From positions 1-34,388 of the IMG/VR virus record IMGVR_UViG_3300044837_000008: a stretch of 34,388 nucleotides of DNA. One strand, given 5' to 3'. This document shows, piece after piece, positions 7,734 to 16,778 of this stretch; position 1 is the stretch's first letter, and each line of letters starts with the position of its first letter. The notes below the pieces were generated by a model. It was not told where the DNA came from, ran no database searches, and saw only the letters and a list, made by a program, of their open reading frames with translations. The stretch is from a virus. Position numbers and translations under genes: made by a program.

Positions 7734-8237
7734 ATGGCAGCAGGAGTTCCACCGCCACCCCTCGACTCTCCCAGTGGTAGTTACTACTGGCTAGAGTGGT
7801 ACACCCAACTCACCAATGCTATTAATCAGGTGGGATATCCGTGGGTTAATCTGAGTTTTACTAATTCAGATATCGCTGATATTATCACCAGAAACCATAA
7901 CACCTTACAGAATATTCAGGGGGGTACTGCTTCTGGTACCCGTACCCCTACAGGCAATGCCTGGCATATGACAGGTAAGGGATTTGTGGATGCAGCTGGT
8001 ACAATGACGGGTGCTCCTGCTACCTGGACTTGTTCAAATACTAGTGCTGGTGTATATACCATTACACACAATCTGGGAAAGGCAGTTCCTGATATAGCGG
8101 CTACTGCCACATCAAACACTACTGGATTAGTTGTTCAATGGATTGATATGGTAGGTCTTAATACGATTATAGTCCACACAACTACCCCAGCAGGCGCAGC
8201 TACCAATAGTTCGTTTTCTTTTACGGTGATGACCTAA
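7734..8237 (+). CDS. Hypothetical tail-associated virion protein (167 aa)
   Basis: ATG 7734 follows GAGGAGATAGT, giving a strong ribosome binding site. The N-terminal half contains YYWLEWYTQLTNAINQVG, then TRNHNTLQNIQGG, a motif found at the N-terminus of virion proteins that follow gp10-like genes in short-tailed phages. The C-terminal half is beta-rich (YTITHNLGKAVPDIAATA, TTIIVHTT) and could form a jelly-roll-like knob. P22 encodes its tail needle at the equivalent place, but I see no long trimeric coiled coil, so I do not call it a needle. Its stop codon overlaps the acetyltransferase start (TAATG). Confidence 0.7.
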   Translation: MAAGVPPPPLDSPSGSYYWLEWYTQLTNAINQVGYPWVNLSFTNSDIADIITRNHNTLQNIQGGTASGTRTPTGNAWHMTGKGFVDAAGTMTGAPATWTCSNTSAGVYTITHNLGKAVPDIAATATSNTTGLVVQWIDMVGLNTIIVHTTTPAGAATNSSFSFTVMT

Positions 8238-8683
8238 TGATTAAAACAGTCCTGGATAAAGAAGCAGCACAAAAGGTAGTAGACATGGGAAGAGTCTTTC
8301 ATGCGGAGTCACACTTCCGTGATCAACCTTATGATGGTGATCGTATCTGGGCACTGCTGGAAGCTACGATTAAATTCCCCGAGAAATACTTCATTGCTTT
8401 TGATGAGAATCTGCATGGGTTCATTATCATGAATATCCAGCAGCATTACTTCTCAGGGCACAAGTGGGCATCTGATTTTTGTTTATATGTTTTACCCGAG
8501 CATCGCAATGGATTGTTAGCTCCTAAGCTCATCAAAGCTGCCGAGGTTTGGTCCAAAGAAAATGGTGCCAGAGAAATGACTATCTTTCATAACACTGGTA
8601 TCAATACTGGAAAAGCAACATCTTTCTTTAATAAATTTGGTTACGAGACCAAAGGTTATATTTTCACCAAGGAGCTTAAATAA
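8237..8683 (+). CDS. GNAT-family N-acetyltransferase (148 aa)
   Basis: The protein has the order of a GNAT fold: a helical N-terminus, strand EKYFIAFDENLHGFIIMN (beta 2-3), strand DFCLYVLPEHRNG with the acetyl-CoA loop HRNGLLA (motif A), the helix LAPKLIKAAEVWSKENG, and a final TSFFNKFGYE typical of motif B. It would move an acetyl group from acetyl-CoA to an unknown amine. It is linked to both neighbours by TAATG overlaps and lies between tail and ejection genes; small acetyltransferases are often found there in podoviruses. The substrate is not known; a virion or host protein is possible. Confidence 0.85.
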   Translation: MIKTVLDKEAAQKVVDMGRVFHAESHFRDQPYDGDRIWALLEATIKFPEKYFIAFDENLHGFIIMNIQQHYFSGHKWASDFCLYVLPEHRNGLLAPKLIKAAEVWSKENGAREMTIFHNTGINTGKATSFFNKFGYETKGYIFTKELK

Positions 8684-10137
8684 TGTGTGGTCTTGTTGAT
8701 GACGCATTCAATTTTGTAAAAGATTCGGCTGGAGAAATCTTCAGTCATCCGGGGCAAGCGGCAGGGGCTCTCTTTGGTATCCCCGGCTATGATCCTGCCA
8801 TTGGTGGTCTGTTTAACAACGGATCTAATGGAGCTATTATCAGCCCTACAGGTAACTTCACCTCGGGCGCATGGAATGACATGTATAATGCCAATCCCAA
8901 TGACTCAGGTGCTCTGAATCTGTTCGGTAGTGTCAACTCTGTAGCAGATAAGATTGCCCCCGCAGCCGCTGGTTACTTCGCTGCTCCGGCCCTTGCTGGT
9001 TCCCTAGGTGGTTCTGCTGCTGATGGTGCCGATCTAGGTGCTGGTACATTCTCTGCTGGCCTTGGTGCCAGTGCAGCCCCTGAAACCCTTGGTGGTCTTG
9101 AATCCGGCATGGGTGGTGCAGGCATGTTTGGTATAGATGCGGGTACCGGTACAGCCATTGGCAGTGGTGTTGCCCAAGGTATGGGTGCCGGTGGTCTAGG
9201 CATTGCTGGTGGTGGTTCTCTAGGAGGCCTCGGCTCTACTGGAGGTACCTATCTAAGTGGTCTTGGTGGTTCTACTACTTCGGGCACTGGTCTGGGTAGC
9301 ATGAGTAATACAGCCGCTTCCATGCCAAGCAGCCCTGTAGATATGGGTGGTGGTGGAACGTCTATGGAAGGGGCACAAGCCTCTATGCCTGCCGGTGCAA
9401 GTAATCCTATGGCCGCTGGTGCAGTGGGTCCCTCGGCGGGTTCTCAAGCTCCTATGGGTGGTGATCTGTCTTCGCTGTTTGGTCCTACGTCTACCTCGGC
9501 ATACAGCCCAATGGGTTCCGCAGTTGGTGATTCAACTGGTGGTATCACTAATGGTGTTACACCTTTTGGTGCCTCACTGGGTCAAGGGGGTGTTGGTTCA
9601 GGTTTGGCTACGGATGTTCCGGGACAATCCATCGGGGATAATTATAGCTCCGCAGCTACCTCATCTGATCAAGGTGGCGGTGGGGGCTTCATGAATGGTT
9701 TGAAGAGCTTCCTTAATGCCGCAGGCGGTAATACTGGCACTACAGGTGGTATTCAGGATCTGTTTAAACTTGGCCAGCAAGGCTTGAGTGCTTATCAGCA
9801 ATACCAGAAAGGTCAGGCAGCTAGTAACTACGCAAAATCGATTCGAGATATCTATAGCCCTACTGGTGCTTATGCCCAGCAAATGAAAGATACCATTGGT
9901 CGTCAGTATGCCGCTCAAGGGCGTCGTGGTGAGACTAGCCCGCAAGCAGTCCAGTTGGCAGCCCAGCTTGCTAGCTCCCAAGCACAAGCAATGGGTGGTA
10001 GTAACTATGCTAATGCTGCACAGAATACCTCTGGTGCCAATATCCTTAATGGTCTGTTTGGCATGGCTGGTACACAGGCTGGTAAGAATCTCATTGGTGC
10101 TGGCTACCAAGGTTTGTCTAATCTGTTCGGAGCTTAA
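8683..10137 (+). CDS. Gly/Ala-rich internal virion (DNA ejection) protein (484 aa)
   Basis: The sequence has a short N-terminal amphipathic segment (MCGLVDDAFNFVKDSAGE), a long Gly/Ala/Ser-rich low-complexity middle (residues about 90-350), and a C-terminal helical domain from about 355 with LFKLGQQGLSAYQQYQKGQAA and QMKDTIGRQYAAQGRRGE. This arrangement and gene position match ejection proteins of short-tailed phages such as P22 gp7 or T7 gp14, which enter the host envelope during DNA delivery. No protease or lytic motif is visible. It is followed two bases later by the next ejection protein gene. Homology cannot be proved by eye because low-complexity sequence dominates. Confidence 0.65.
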   Translation: MCGLVDDAFNFVKDSAGEIFSHPGQAAGALFGIPGYDPAIGGLFNNGSNGAIISPTGNFTSGAWNDMYNANPNDSGALNLFGSVNSVADKIAPAAAGYFAAPALAGSLGGSAADGADLGAGTFSAGLGASAAPETLGGLESGMGGAGMFGIDAGTGTAIGSGVAQGMGAGGLGIAGGGSLGGLGSTGGTYLSGLGGSTTSGTGLGSMSNTAASMPSSPVDMGGGGTSMEGAQASMPAGASNPMAAGAVGPSAGSQAPMGGDLSSLFGPTSTSAYSPMGSAVGDSTGGITNGVTPFGASLGQGGVGSGLATDVPGQSIGDNYSSAATSSDQGGGGGFMNGLKSFLNAAGGNTGTTGGIQDLFKLGQQGLSAYQQYQKGQAASNYAKSIRDIYSPTGAYAQQMKDTIGRQYAAQGRRGETSPQAVQLAAQLASSQAQAMGGSNYANAAQNTSGANILNGLFGMAGTQAGKNLIGAGYQGLSNLFGA

Positions 10138-10139
10138 CT

Positions 10140-11147
10140 ATGCCTTATCAAAATGATATGTCCACTCTTGCGGATATTGTAGGGCCAGCCACTGCGGCTG
10201 GTCAAGCAATGACCCAGGATGATCTGGAGAATCAAGCTAACCAGATGAAGAACCAAGTAGCCCAAGGTACGATGGCTGCTGATATTGCAAAACCGGGTCT
10301 TCAGAATATGTTTACCCAAGCACAGACTGGTGCTGAACAGGGTATTGCTCAGCAACAACAAGCTAAGGGTGCTCAGGATCAAGCCCTCCTACCATCAAGT
10401 ATTGGGGCGGGTGTTGCCAAGAATCAAACAGAGATTAGTGGACAAAAGCTTCAACAGTTTCAACAGATGGGAACGATTGCCGGACAGGCAGCTGGTCTGA
10501 TGGATAACATTCCAGAAGCTGCACGACCTGCGGCGATGCAACAACTTGCGCAGAAGTATGGTGTGGATGTACAGTCCCTAGGTCCCCTTGCAAATGGTGA
10601 CCCAGATCAGCTTAGAAACTTTCAGCAGAAGATGGTTCAGAGTTCAGCAGATTACCAGACCAAGATGGCTGTTGGTGAACAAACTAATCAGTCTCGTGAG
10701 CAGGTTGCAAATATCCAGTCTGAAGGTCGTGTTACTGCTTCGGAGAATGCTGCACAAGCTCGTGTGGCTGCGTCCCAGATTCAATCTAAGACTAAAGAGT
10801 TGACTGCAAATATGAACCAACAGTTCTCGCAGATCGTTGCACGTATTGGAACTCCTCAAGAACAACCGGGTGATCGGGATCGAGCACAGACTCTCAAGGA
10901 TACGATGCAGGCTGTATCTCAACTGGGTGCTCAGACGACTCAACAACTGGTTGGTCAGCAACAACTTCCAATCAACTTTGGTAATCTCGGCGGTGGTGGT
11001 GGTGGTAATACCCCCCAAGCACCTGGTCCGGCAGTTGCAACCCCAGCGTCTATGCAAGCTGCCAAAGCTATCTGGCCGAATGATGATCCCAGCAAGTACA
11101 ACTATCGTACTGGCCCTGATGGAAACCTTCAACGGAAATTGAAATAA
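10140..11147 (+). CDS. Gln-rich internal virion (DNA ejection) protein (335 aa)
   Basis: The protein is predicted almost fully alpha-helical, rich in Gln and Ala, with several long helices (for example residues 20-110 and 160-260). It ends in a Pro/Gly-rich linker and AKAIWPNDDPSKYNYRTGPDG, a C-terminal motif seen in ejection proteins. Position between the Gly-rich and the giant ejection proteins suggests a role like P22 gp20 or T7 gp15 in the trans-envelope channel. There is no signal peptide or hydrophobic membrane segment. The next gene starts two bases after its stop. Confidence 0.65.
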   Translation: MPYQNDMSTLADIVGPATAAGQAMTQDDLENQANQMKNQVAQGTMAADIAKPGLQNMFTQAQTGAEQGIAQQQQAKGAQDQALLPSSIGAGVAKNQTEISGQKLQQFQQMGTIAGQAAGLMDNIPEAARPAAMQQLAQKYGVDVQSLGPLANGDPDQLRNFQQKMVQSSADYQTKMAVGEQTNQSREQVANIQSEGRVTASENAAQARVAASQIQSKTKELTANMNQQFSQIVARIGTPQEQPGDRDRAQTLKDTMQAVSQLGAQTTQQLVGQQQLPINFGNLGGGGGGNTPQAPGPAVATPASMQAAKAIWPNDDPSKYNYRTGPDGNLQRKLK

Positions 11148-11149
11148 TT

Positions 11150-14100
11150 ATGAGTGACTCCAACGACGGTTGGGAGGCAGCCCCGCAAGGGGCTGTTTCT
11201 TTGCCTACTAAGATGTTGATGAATGATGCAGCACTTCAAGCTAACCATCCTAACTGGCCGACGGGAGGCACCTCTGCGCAAATCGGAATCGAATCAAATT
11301 ATAATCCCAATGCGGTAGGTCCTGAGACTAAGGCAGGAACTGCTAAGGGCATGGTCCAAGCAACCGACTCGACCAAAGCCGCAGTGGAACAACAGATTGG
11401 TCGTAAGCTTGACTTCGCCAATGTCAATGATCAACTCCTGTTCCATCGTTACCTGATGAATCAGAATCTGGATCGTACCAATGGTGATCCGAACGCAGCA
11501 CTGTCTCTGTATAACAGTGGTCGTTCTACTCCGGACAATCCTGAGACAAAGAATTATGTCTCCAAGTTTGACCAGCGCACGGCAGATGGAAAAGTTGATA
11601 GTCCCGCCGCAGACGATAGTGGCTGGGAATCTGCTCCCGCTAAAGCTGCTGCACCTAGCGCGGATGGTTGGGAGTCTGCACCGTCCAAGCAACCTGATGC
11701 TGCGGCTCAACGAGGCAACGCAGCGATTGCTGCAATGGCTCCAGATACTAATGCCATTGGGAACGCTGTAACGGGTCTTGGTGAGACTGCTGCTCAAATG
11801 GGTAGTGGGATGTTTGGTCAAGCTGCTGGTGCCCTGCACGGGGCTGCTGATCTCCTTACAGGGTCGTCTTATGATCAAGCCCATGCTGATCTGGCGAAGG
11901 AACGGGATGCTGTTACCTATAATCCCCGCACCCAAGCTGGTCAAGATATCTCCAAGAATGTTGGGGAGATGTTTGACAAGTACCTTACCAATCCTCTGGA
12001 ACAAGGTGGACAGTTTGTTGGTGAAGCCGCCGGCCTATCTCCTGAAACTGCAAAGCAGGGTGCTGAGATCGGTACTAGTCTGTTTGAGAACTTAGGTCTG
12101 CCTATGCTGGGTGGTGCTTTTCATGGGGTCGCTCGTGGGGCAGGCGATCTTCGAGCAACTCCGGAAGTTACTGGCCAACTGGATGCTTTGAACGCAGCTA
12201 ATGCCCCGGCTGCTGCCGGTCCTGTGGGCGAACCTCCGCTATCTCCTGGAATGGTTCGTATGTATCATGGGGGACTAGATCTTCCTGGAGTAACGAGTCG
12301 CTGGGTTACTCCGGATAGGACTTATGCTGAAGGTTATGCAGGAAAGTCCGGGGATAATGGACGTGTCTTTTATAAAGACCTTCCTGAAGATGACCCAAGA
12401 CTTCAGAAATCATTTGATGATTCAGGTACTTCAATGAAAGCACCCTATATGCCTTTTGAACTTAGGGATATGGATGCTGCATCGATGGATGTTTTGAATC
12501 CCAATAAGGATATGAGTCCGAATGCTGGTCCTCAACGTGGGGCTTTTGCTGTAGACTCTGCTGGTAATGTGGACACAGGTGTTGCTCCGTCTATGGATCA
12601 ACAATACCAGGCAGCTACACTAGCTAAGCAACGTGCCTTGGATGAAGAGAACCCCAATAGTGGTCCTCAGATTCCGGGAGACATGCGTCCTAATGAAGGA
12701 CCTCAGATTGAACCGGATCTTCTAGCAAATCGTATTGAACAGATGCATGCTATGATGCCGGAACAACTTGATATCTTCGGTACCGATATGGATTACGAAG
12801 GTGGAGAGGGCCGTGTAGGAGATTACTCCACTAAGGCTGAGGGCAATCAAGTCGTTAATGATCTGCCCCGCAGTTTGTCATCGGATGAATTTACATCCGT
12901 GATGCAAGACCTTAATGAAAAGGATGGTACCCGTTTCCGTACCCCTGACCCTGCGGACCCAGCATATGGCCAATATATGGATGCATCTTATTCTAAGTAC
13001 CTTGATATGGTACGTGATGACCAAGGTGGTCTATTTGATCGTCCGTCCATCGCCGAGAACTTCGCTAAGGCTGCCAGTGATGAAGCTCTTAGTCGGCGTG
13101 TTAATGATCATCCTACCGTAAAGGCTAACCAAGCCAAGGTAGATCAACTGATGGCACAAGATCAATCTGTGCCGGGTGTAGCTCGTGCTACCGCCGCTGC
13201 TCAAGATGTATTGCAGAAGTCTCAGGACAACATCAGCAAGTTCTATCAGAAGACTGCCGATGCTGCTACCCCGTTCTATGCCAAGGATGGTACGGTTCAC
13301 ATGTACACCTTTGGCTACCTGCCGGAGATGATGAAGTCTCTTGGTGCTTTGCTTAAGGGTATTCACGGGGTTGTGTTCAAGACATTGGATCGTATGATCC
13401 CTTCGTTCAAGAACCTTGACTCTTTTGGTAAGATTGCTGGACAGGGTATCAAAGACTTTGTGAATACTCAGGCCAACAAGGAATGGGCACAGAAGGTTAA
13501 TGAGCAACCCCGTAAGGTACTGAATGGTGTTGACGCTCTGCGGGCCGGTCTAAAAGACTACCTGCCGGATGCTCCTGATCTTCCTCCGGAACAGTTGAAG
13601 GCTCAGATGCAATCTGTACCTGATATCTCTGGTGGTAAGATTCGTGAAGCTATGCGGAATAATACCCTCACGGGACAACAGCTTCAGGCATTCACTCATC
13701 ATCCTTTGATTAAGTATGCAGTGAATACTGTGGACTCCGCTATGCGGTCAGCCCAAGCCTTTGTTCGTCAACAACTGACTGGTAAGGATGGTTTGCGAGC
13801 CAAGGTACAGGCTATGACTCCGGATGAGATGACAGGCATCTGGGCTCACATGCAGATGAACGAAGGTATTCGTGAGTTCTCCGCTGCTGAACTTAAGCAT
13901 GCAGGTTTCTCGGACAAGCAGATTGACTTCTATCAGAAGCGTCTGGAGTTGAATAAGGAGAAGTTGAATGCCCTTAATGAAGGTCGTGCTCAAGCAGGAC
14001 TCAAGCCTGTTGATGCTCGTATTGCTCACATCGCTGGTCACTTCCTTGGTGACTTCAAGCGGGTTATCCGTGATGGTGAAGGTGCTGTCAAGGCAGTGAT

Positions 14101-16171
14101 TGCACACAATAGCCGTGCTGCTGTGAACATCATTACCAAGCGTGTGATGGAACAACTCGGTGAAGGTCACGAAGCTGGTCCGATTGAAATGCGTAAGCTT
14201 ACGGAAGATAATGCTACTGATCGGTACACCGGTTACATGAATGTCCTTAATGACATGGCTGATCATAATCAAGCCGTGAGTGCTGTTGTTCAAGCATACA
14301 AGGATTACATGTCCAACGATGCTCAAACAGCTATGCGTTACCGCGCTGCGTTCAAGAGCAAGGATGGAGTCATCGGTGCAGAAGGTCGGAAGAGTTGGGA
14401 AAGCGCTAAGACTAACGCCAAGGAAGGTGTTAAGAATGAGTTGAAGGCACTGGAATCCATGAACACTTGGAGCGAGATGCAGAAGGCTCTGGCGAAGATC
14501 AAGGAGTTCCAGGCTGATCCAGAGATCAATGCACCGAATGCTAAGAGTGCTGTACAAGCTTACCTAGATAACGTCCAACGACGGAACCAAGGTATGGCTG
14601 CTTCCTTTGCTAATTCATTCGTTAATGGTGTCGCTGAAATTACTGGGGTGGGTCCAACGGCTTTGCGTCATATGTCTGCCACTACCAAGACTGGGTTGCT
14701 TACCATGTTCATTGGTCTTGGGAAACTGAGCCACTCGTTTGTGACACTAATACAGCCCCTGCAAGGTATTCCCGTAGTGAACTCTCTAATGAAGGCAGAA
14801 GGGACAAAACTTGGTCTAACTCAAGTAACAGCGGCATTAAAGTCGATGGGGAGCCAGGCGAAGCTTCTTGCAGCACTAGGGAAAGGTGGTGATGTAGCCG
14901 ATCCATTTGTGCGTAAAGCTCTGGATTTTGCGAAGGATAATGATACACTTAATACCTCTCAGTTTCAATTTGGTAAGCTGACGGACATTAACCGCAGTCG
15001 CGCTATGAGTAACATCCATAAAGCTGCTGAGTTTAATGTTACTGGTATGGAAACAGCTACCCGTTCATTCACGTATATGTACTATTCACACATGCTTAAA
15101 GACTTGGGTCTACCGGAAAAGGAAATCTTCCCGGCAGCACACAATGCAATGAAGGATGTGATGGTAGATTACAATTCGTGGGAACGTCCCGGTGTATTTG
15201 GTAAGCTGGGTTTCCTTGGTGATCTAACAGCTATGTTAACTCGATACAAGTTTAATCAGATTGATCAGTTTGCTCGTGCTAGTAAGTACGCAGCTTCAGG
15301 TCAACTTGGCCCAATGACTTCCATCATGGCTACCTCAATTGCTGCTGCTGGTGTTCGAGGCATTATGGCTTACACTCTAGCCAATAAGCTAGTTCAGGCC
15401 ACAACGACTTGGGCGGCTCAGAACAACTTGATGGATAAGCCAACTTCCATTGACGAACTGCTTCTGCATGCATTACACGGGAAAAATGAAAACCTAAGCA
15501 ATGCCCTGAAATTTGGCTTGCCGTCTGGTCTAGGTCTGAATATGACAGGTTCTTTGAGCCATGCGGATGACATTCCGAATGATCCATTGGGTGCTCTAGT
15601 TCCACAGAGTGGTCCTCTTGGTGAGATGGGTAAGTCGCTATATGACTTTGCTCGTGATCCGAACAAGGCTACAGGTAAGACGGCTTTGTATGATATGGCA
15701 CCAAACTCCGCCAAAGGCATGTTGGAGAATAAGATGTTCACTGATGCTAATGGTAAGTATTCTAATCCACATAACTATGAACTTCAACAGAAGCGTAGTC
15801 CGGCGGATCAGACAAAGCGTACCTTTGGTTTCCGTCCATTGAATGAAGCCAATGATGCTTTGACTACCCATGTGAATCAGGATCAACGTAATGCTGAAGG
15901 TCAAGTCAAACAAGATATCGTTCAACGAGTCTTGCGTGATGTGGACTCTAGCAATATGAAGGTTACTCCACAACTTCAACAAGATCTTCAGAAGAAGTAT
16001 ATTCCGAAGTATGTTGCTAATGAAGGAGATCCCCGAGATATTGCTAAAGCAATTCAGGATCACGTGGGTATGGGACAAGCTCTTACTACAGCACAACGTG
16101 CTCAAGGCATTCCGAGAGGCAACACCTTACAAGCAATCTTTAACTATGATAGGTATGGTAATTTGAAATGA
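11150..16171 (+). CDS. Giant ejection protein with lytic transglycosylase domain (1673 aa)
   Basis: Residues about 25-140 form a soluble lytic transglycosylase-like domain: Glu48 in IGIESNYNP, KGMVQ at 66-70 and ALSLYN at 117-122 match the catalytic Glu, GxxQ and AxxxYN motifs. Three GWExAP motifs (residues 7-12, 158-163, 173-178) flank it. Residues 368-450 begin with MVRMYHGG and contain RWVTPDRTYAEGYAGK, resembling the ADP-ribosyltransferase-like domains in phage polyvalent proteins. The remaining ~1200 residues are mostly helical, with hydrophobic stretches near 1400-1440. The size, order and domain at the front match T7 gp16-type internal core proteins, which locally cut peptidoglycan and form the channel. 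The gene overlaps the endolysin gene by 4 bases (ATGA). Confidence 0.8.
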   Translation: MSDSNDGWEAAPQGAVSLPTKMLMNDAALQANHPNWPTGGTSAQIGIESNYNPNAVGPETKAGTAKGMVQATDSTKAAVEQQIGRKLDFANVNDQLLFHRYLMNQNLDRTNGDPNAALSLYNSGRSTPDNPETKNYVSKFDQRTADGKVDSPAADDSGWESAPAKAAAPSADGWESAPSKQPDAAAQRGNAAIAAMAPDTNAIGNAVTGLGETAAQMGSGMFGQAAGALHGAADLLTGSSYDQAHADLAKERDAVTYNPRTQAGQDISKNVGEMFDKYLTNPLEQGGQFVGEAAGLSPETAKQGAEIGTSLFENLGLPMLGGAFHGVARGAGDLRATPEVTGQLDALNAANAPAAAGPVGEPPLSPGMVRMYHGGLDLPGVTSRWVTPDRTYAEGYAGKSGDNGRVFYKDLPEDDPRLQKSFDDSGTSMKAPYMPFELRDMDAASMDVLNPNKDMSPNAGPQRGAFAVDSAGNVDTGVAPSMDQQYQAATLAKQRALDEENPNSGPQIPGDMRPNEGPQIEPDLLANRIEQMHAMMPEQLDIFGTDMDYEGGEGRVGDYSTKAEGNQVVNDLPRSLSSDEFTSVMQDLNEKDGTRFRTPDPADPAYGQYMDASYSKYLDMVRDDQGGLFDRPSIAENFAKAASDEALSRRVNDHPTVKANQAKVDQLMAQDQSVPGVARATAAAQDVLQKSQDNISKFYQKTADAATPFYAKDGTVHMYTFGYLPEMMKSLGALLKGIHGVVFKTLDRMIPSFKNLDSFGKIAGQGIKDFVNTQANKEWAQKVNEQPRKVLNGVDALRAGLKDYLPDAPDLPPEQLKAQMQSVPDISGGKIREAMRNNTLTGQQLQAFTHHPLIKYAVNTVDSAMRSAQAFVRQQLTGKDGLRAKVQAMTPDEMTGIWAHMQMNEGIREFSAAELKHAGFSDKQIDFYQKRLELNKEKLNALNEGRAQAGLKPVDARIAHIAGHFLGDFKRVIRDGEGAVKAVIAHNSRAAVNIITKRVMEQLGEGHEAGPIEMRKLTEDNATDRYTGYMNVLNDMADHNQAVSAVVQAYKDYMSNDAQTAMRYRAAFKSKDGVIGAEGRKSWESAKTNAKEGVKNELKALESMNTWSEMQKALAKIKEFQADPEINAPNAKSAVQAYLDNVQRRNQGMAASFANSFVNGVAEITGVGPTALRHMSATTKTGLLTMFIGLGKLSHSFVTLIQPLQGIPVVNSLMKAEGTKLGLTQVTAALKSMGSQAKLLAALGKGGDVADPFVRKALDFAKDNDTLNTSQFQFGKLTDINRSRAMSNIHKAAEFNVTGMETATRSFTYMYYSHMLKDLGLPEKEIFPAAHNAMKDVMVDYNSWERPGVFGKLGFLGDLTAMLTRYKFNQIDQFARASKYAASGQLGPMTSIMATSIAAAGVRGIMAYTLANKLVQATTTWAAQNNLMDKPTSIDELLLHALHGKNENLSNALKFGLPSGLGLNMTGSLSHADDIPNDPLGALVPQSGPLGEMGKSLYDFARDPNKATGKTALYDMAPNSAKGMLENKMFTDANGKYSNPHNYELQQKRSPADQTKRTFGFRPLNEANDALTTHVNQDQRNAEGQVKQDIVQRVLRDVDSSNMKVTPQLQQDLQKKYIPKYVANEGDPRDIAKAIQDHVGMGQALTTAQRAQGIPRGNTLQAIFNYDRYGNLK
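11178..11202 (+). terminator. Terminator-like hairpin inside the giant ejection gene
   Basis: Only 28 bases after the ATG, CAGCCCC (11178-11184) pairs with GGGGCTG (11189-11195) around a GCAA loop (GNRA type), followed by TTTCTTT. The stem core AGCCCC/GGGGCT is identical to that of the terminators at 330 and 830. It is translated in frame as residues 10-18. It may cause partial termination when translation initiation is slow, thus tuning expression of this gene and the endolysin. Confidence 0.55.
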
Positions 16172-16602
16172 ACACAATGAAATACTCTGATAAAGGTATG
16201 GCCCTCACTGAATCTTTTGAGGGTTTACAACTTGAAGCCTATCCTGATATAGCAGGGGTCTGGACTAACGGGTATGGTAATACCCATGGTGTAGTACCCG
16301 GCACTACCATCACAATGGAAAAGGCTGTAGCGGATTTGGCGTCTAACATTGAAGGAGCGGAGTTTGTCGTCAATAAGGTTGTGACCGCACCACTCACCCA
16401 AGGTCAGTTTGATGCTTGTGTAGATTTCGTCTTCAATCTGGGCTCTGGTAATTTCCAATCCAGTACCCTTCTTCGAAAACTTAACCTTAAGGACTATGCT
16501 GGTGCTGCCCAAGAATTTCCTAAGTGGAATCATGCTGGTGGTATCGAAGTAGCCGGTTTGACCCGACGTAGGTTAGCAGAACAACAACTTTTCAACAGCT
16601 AA
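16168..16602 (+). CDS. GH24 endolysin (T4/P22-type lysozyme, 144 aa)
   Basis: The catalytic triad pattern is exact: Glu18 in SFEGLQL, Asp27 in YPDIAG and Thr33 in WTNGYGN, with the same 9- and 6-residue spacing as T4 lysozyme Glu11-Asp20-Thr26. The C-terminal part has GQFDACVDFVFNLG and RRRLAEQQLF, typical for the family. It hydrolyses the bond between N-acetylmuramic acid and N-acetylglucosamine. There is no signal peptide or signal-anchor segment, so release needs a holin; candidates are at 3463 and 3672. Its start overlaps the upstream stop (ATGA), and a strong terminator follows. Confidence 0.92.
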   Translation: MNTMKYSDKGMALTESFEGLQLEAYPDIAGVWTNGYGNTHGVVPGTTITMEKAVADLASNIEGAEFVVNKVVTAPLTQGQFDACVDFVFNLGSGNFQSSTLLRKLNLKDYAGAAQEFPKWNHAGGIEVAGLTRRRLAEQQLFNS

Positions 16603-16609
16603 AAAGAAA

Positions 16610-16640
16610 GCCCCTCAGAACATCGAGGGGCCTTTTTTTA
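16610..16640. terminator. Bidirectional terminator between the two convergent blocks
   Basis: A 7-bp stem GCCCCTC/GAGGGGC with an 8-base loop is followed on the plus strand by TTTTTTT (16633-16639). On the minus strand the same stem is followed by TTTCTTTTT. It lies between the endolysin stop and the stop of the small leftward gene, so it can end transcription from both directions. Confidence 0.88.
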
Positions 16641-16778
16641 TTCATTATCGTATTCCATATCTTTATACCATACCATTCTAATCAATCCAAGATCAAGGCA
16701 TAGAATAAAGCCAAGTTCTTCGTCTTCAGTGTATTCCAATCCGAAACATAATCCCTGGATCCAGCCGAAAGTTAGCAT
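16638..16778 (-). CDS. Small hypothetical protein (46 aa), coupled to ribonucleotide reductase
   Basis: ATG 16778 overlaps the reductase stop codon (TAATG on the minus strand), and the frame runs 46 codons to TAA at 16640-16638, touching the shared terminator. The sequence begins MLTFGWIQGLCFGLEYTEDE and ends acidic (MEYDNE). It has alternating hydrophobic and aromatic residues but no clear transmembrane helix. Short Gly/aromatic proteins of this kind are common in phage early operons. Translational coupling and correct fit up to the terminator argue that it is real. Function unknown. Confidence 0.65.
   Translation of the reverse strand: MLTFGWIQGLCFGLEYTEDEELGFILCLDLGLIRMVWYKDMEYDNE

Noticed and set aside
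8683-10137. Collagen-like protein call for the Gly-rich ejection protein
   Set aside because: Glycine-rich sequence is irregular and does not show regular G-X-Y triplets.
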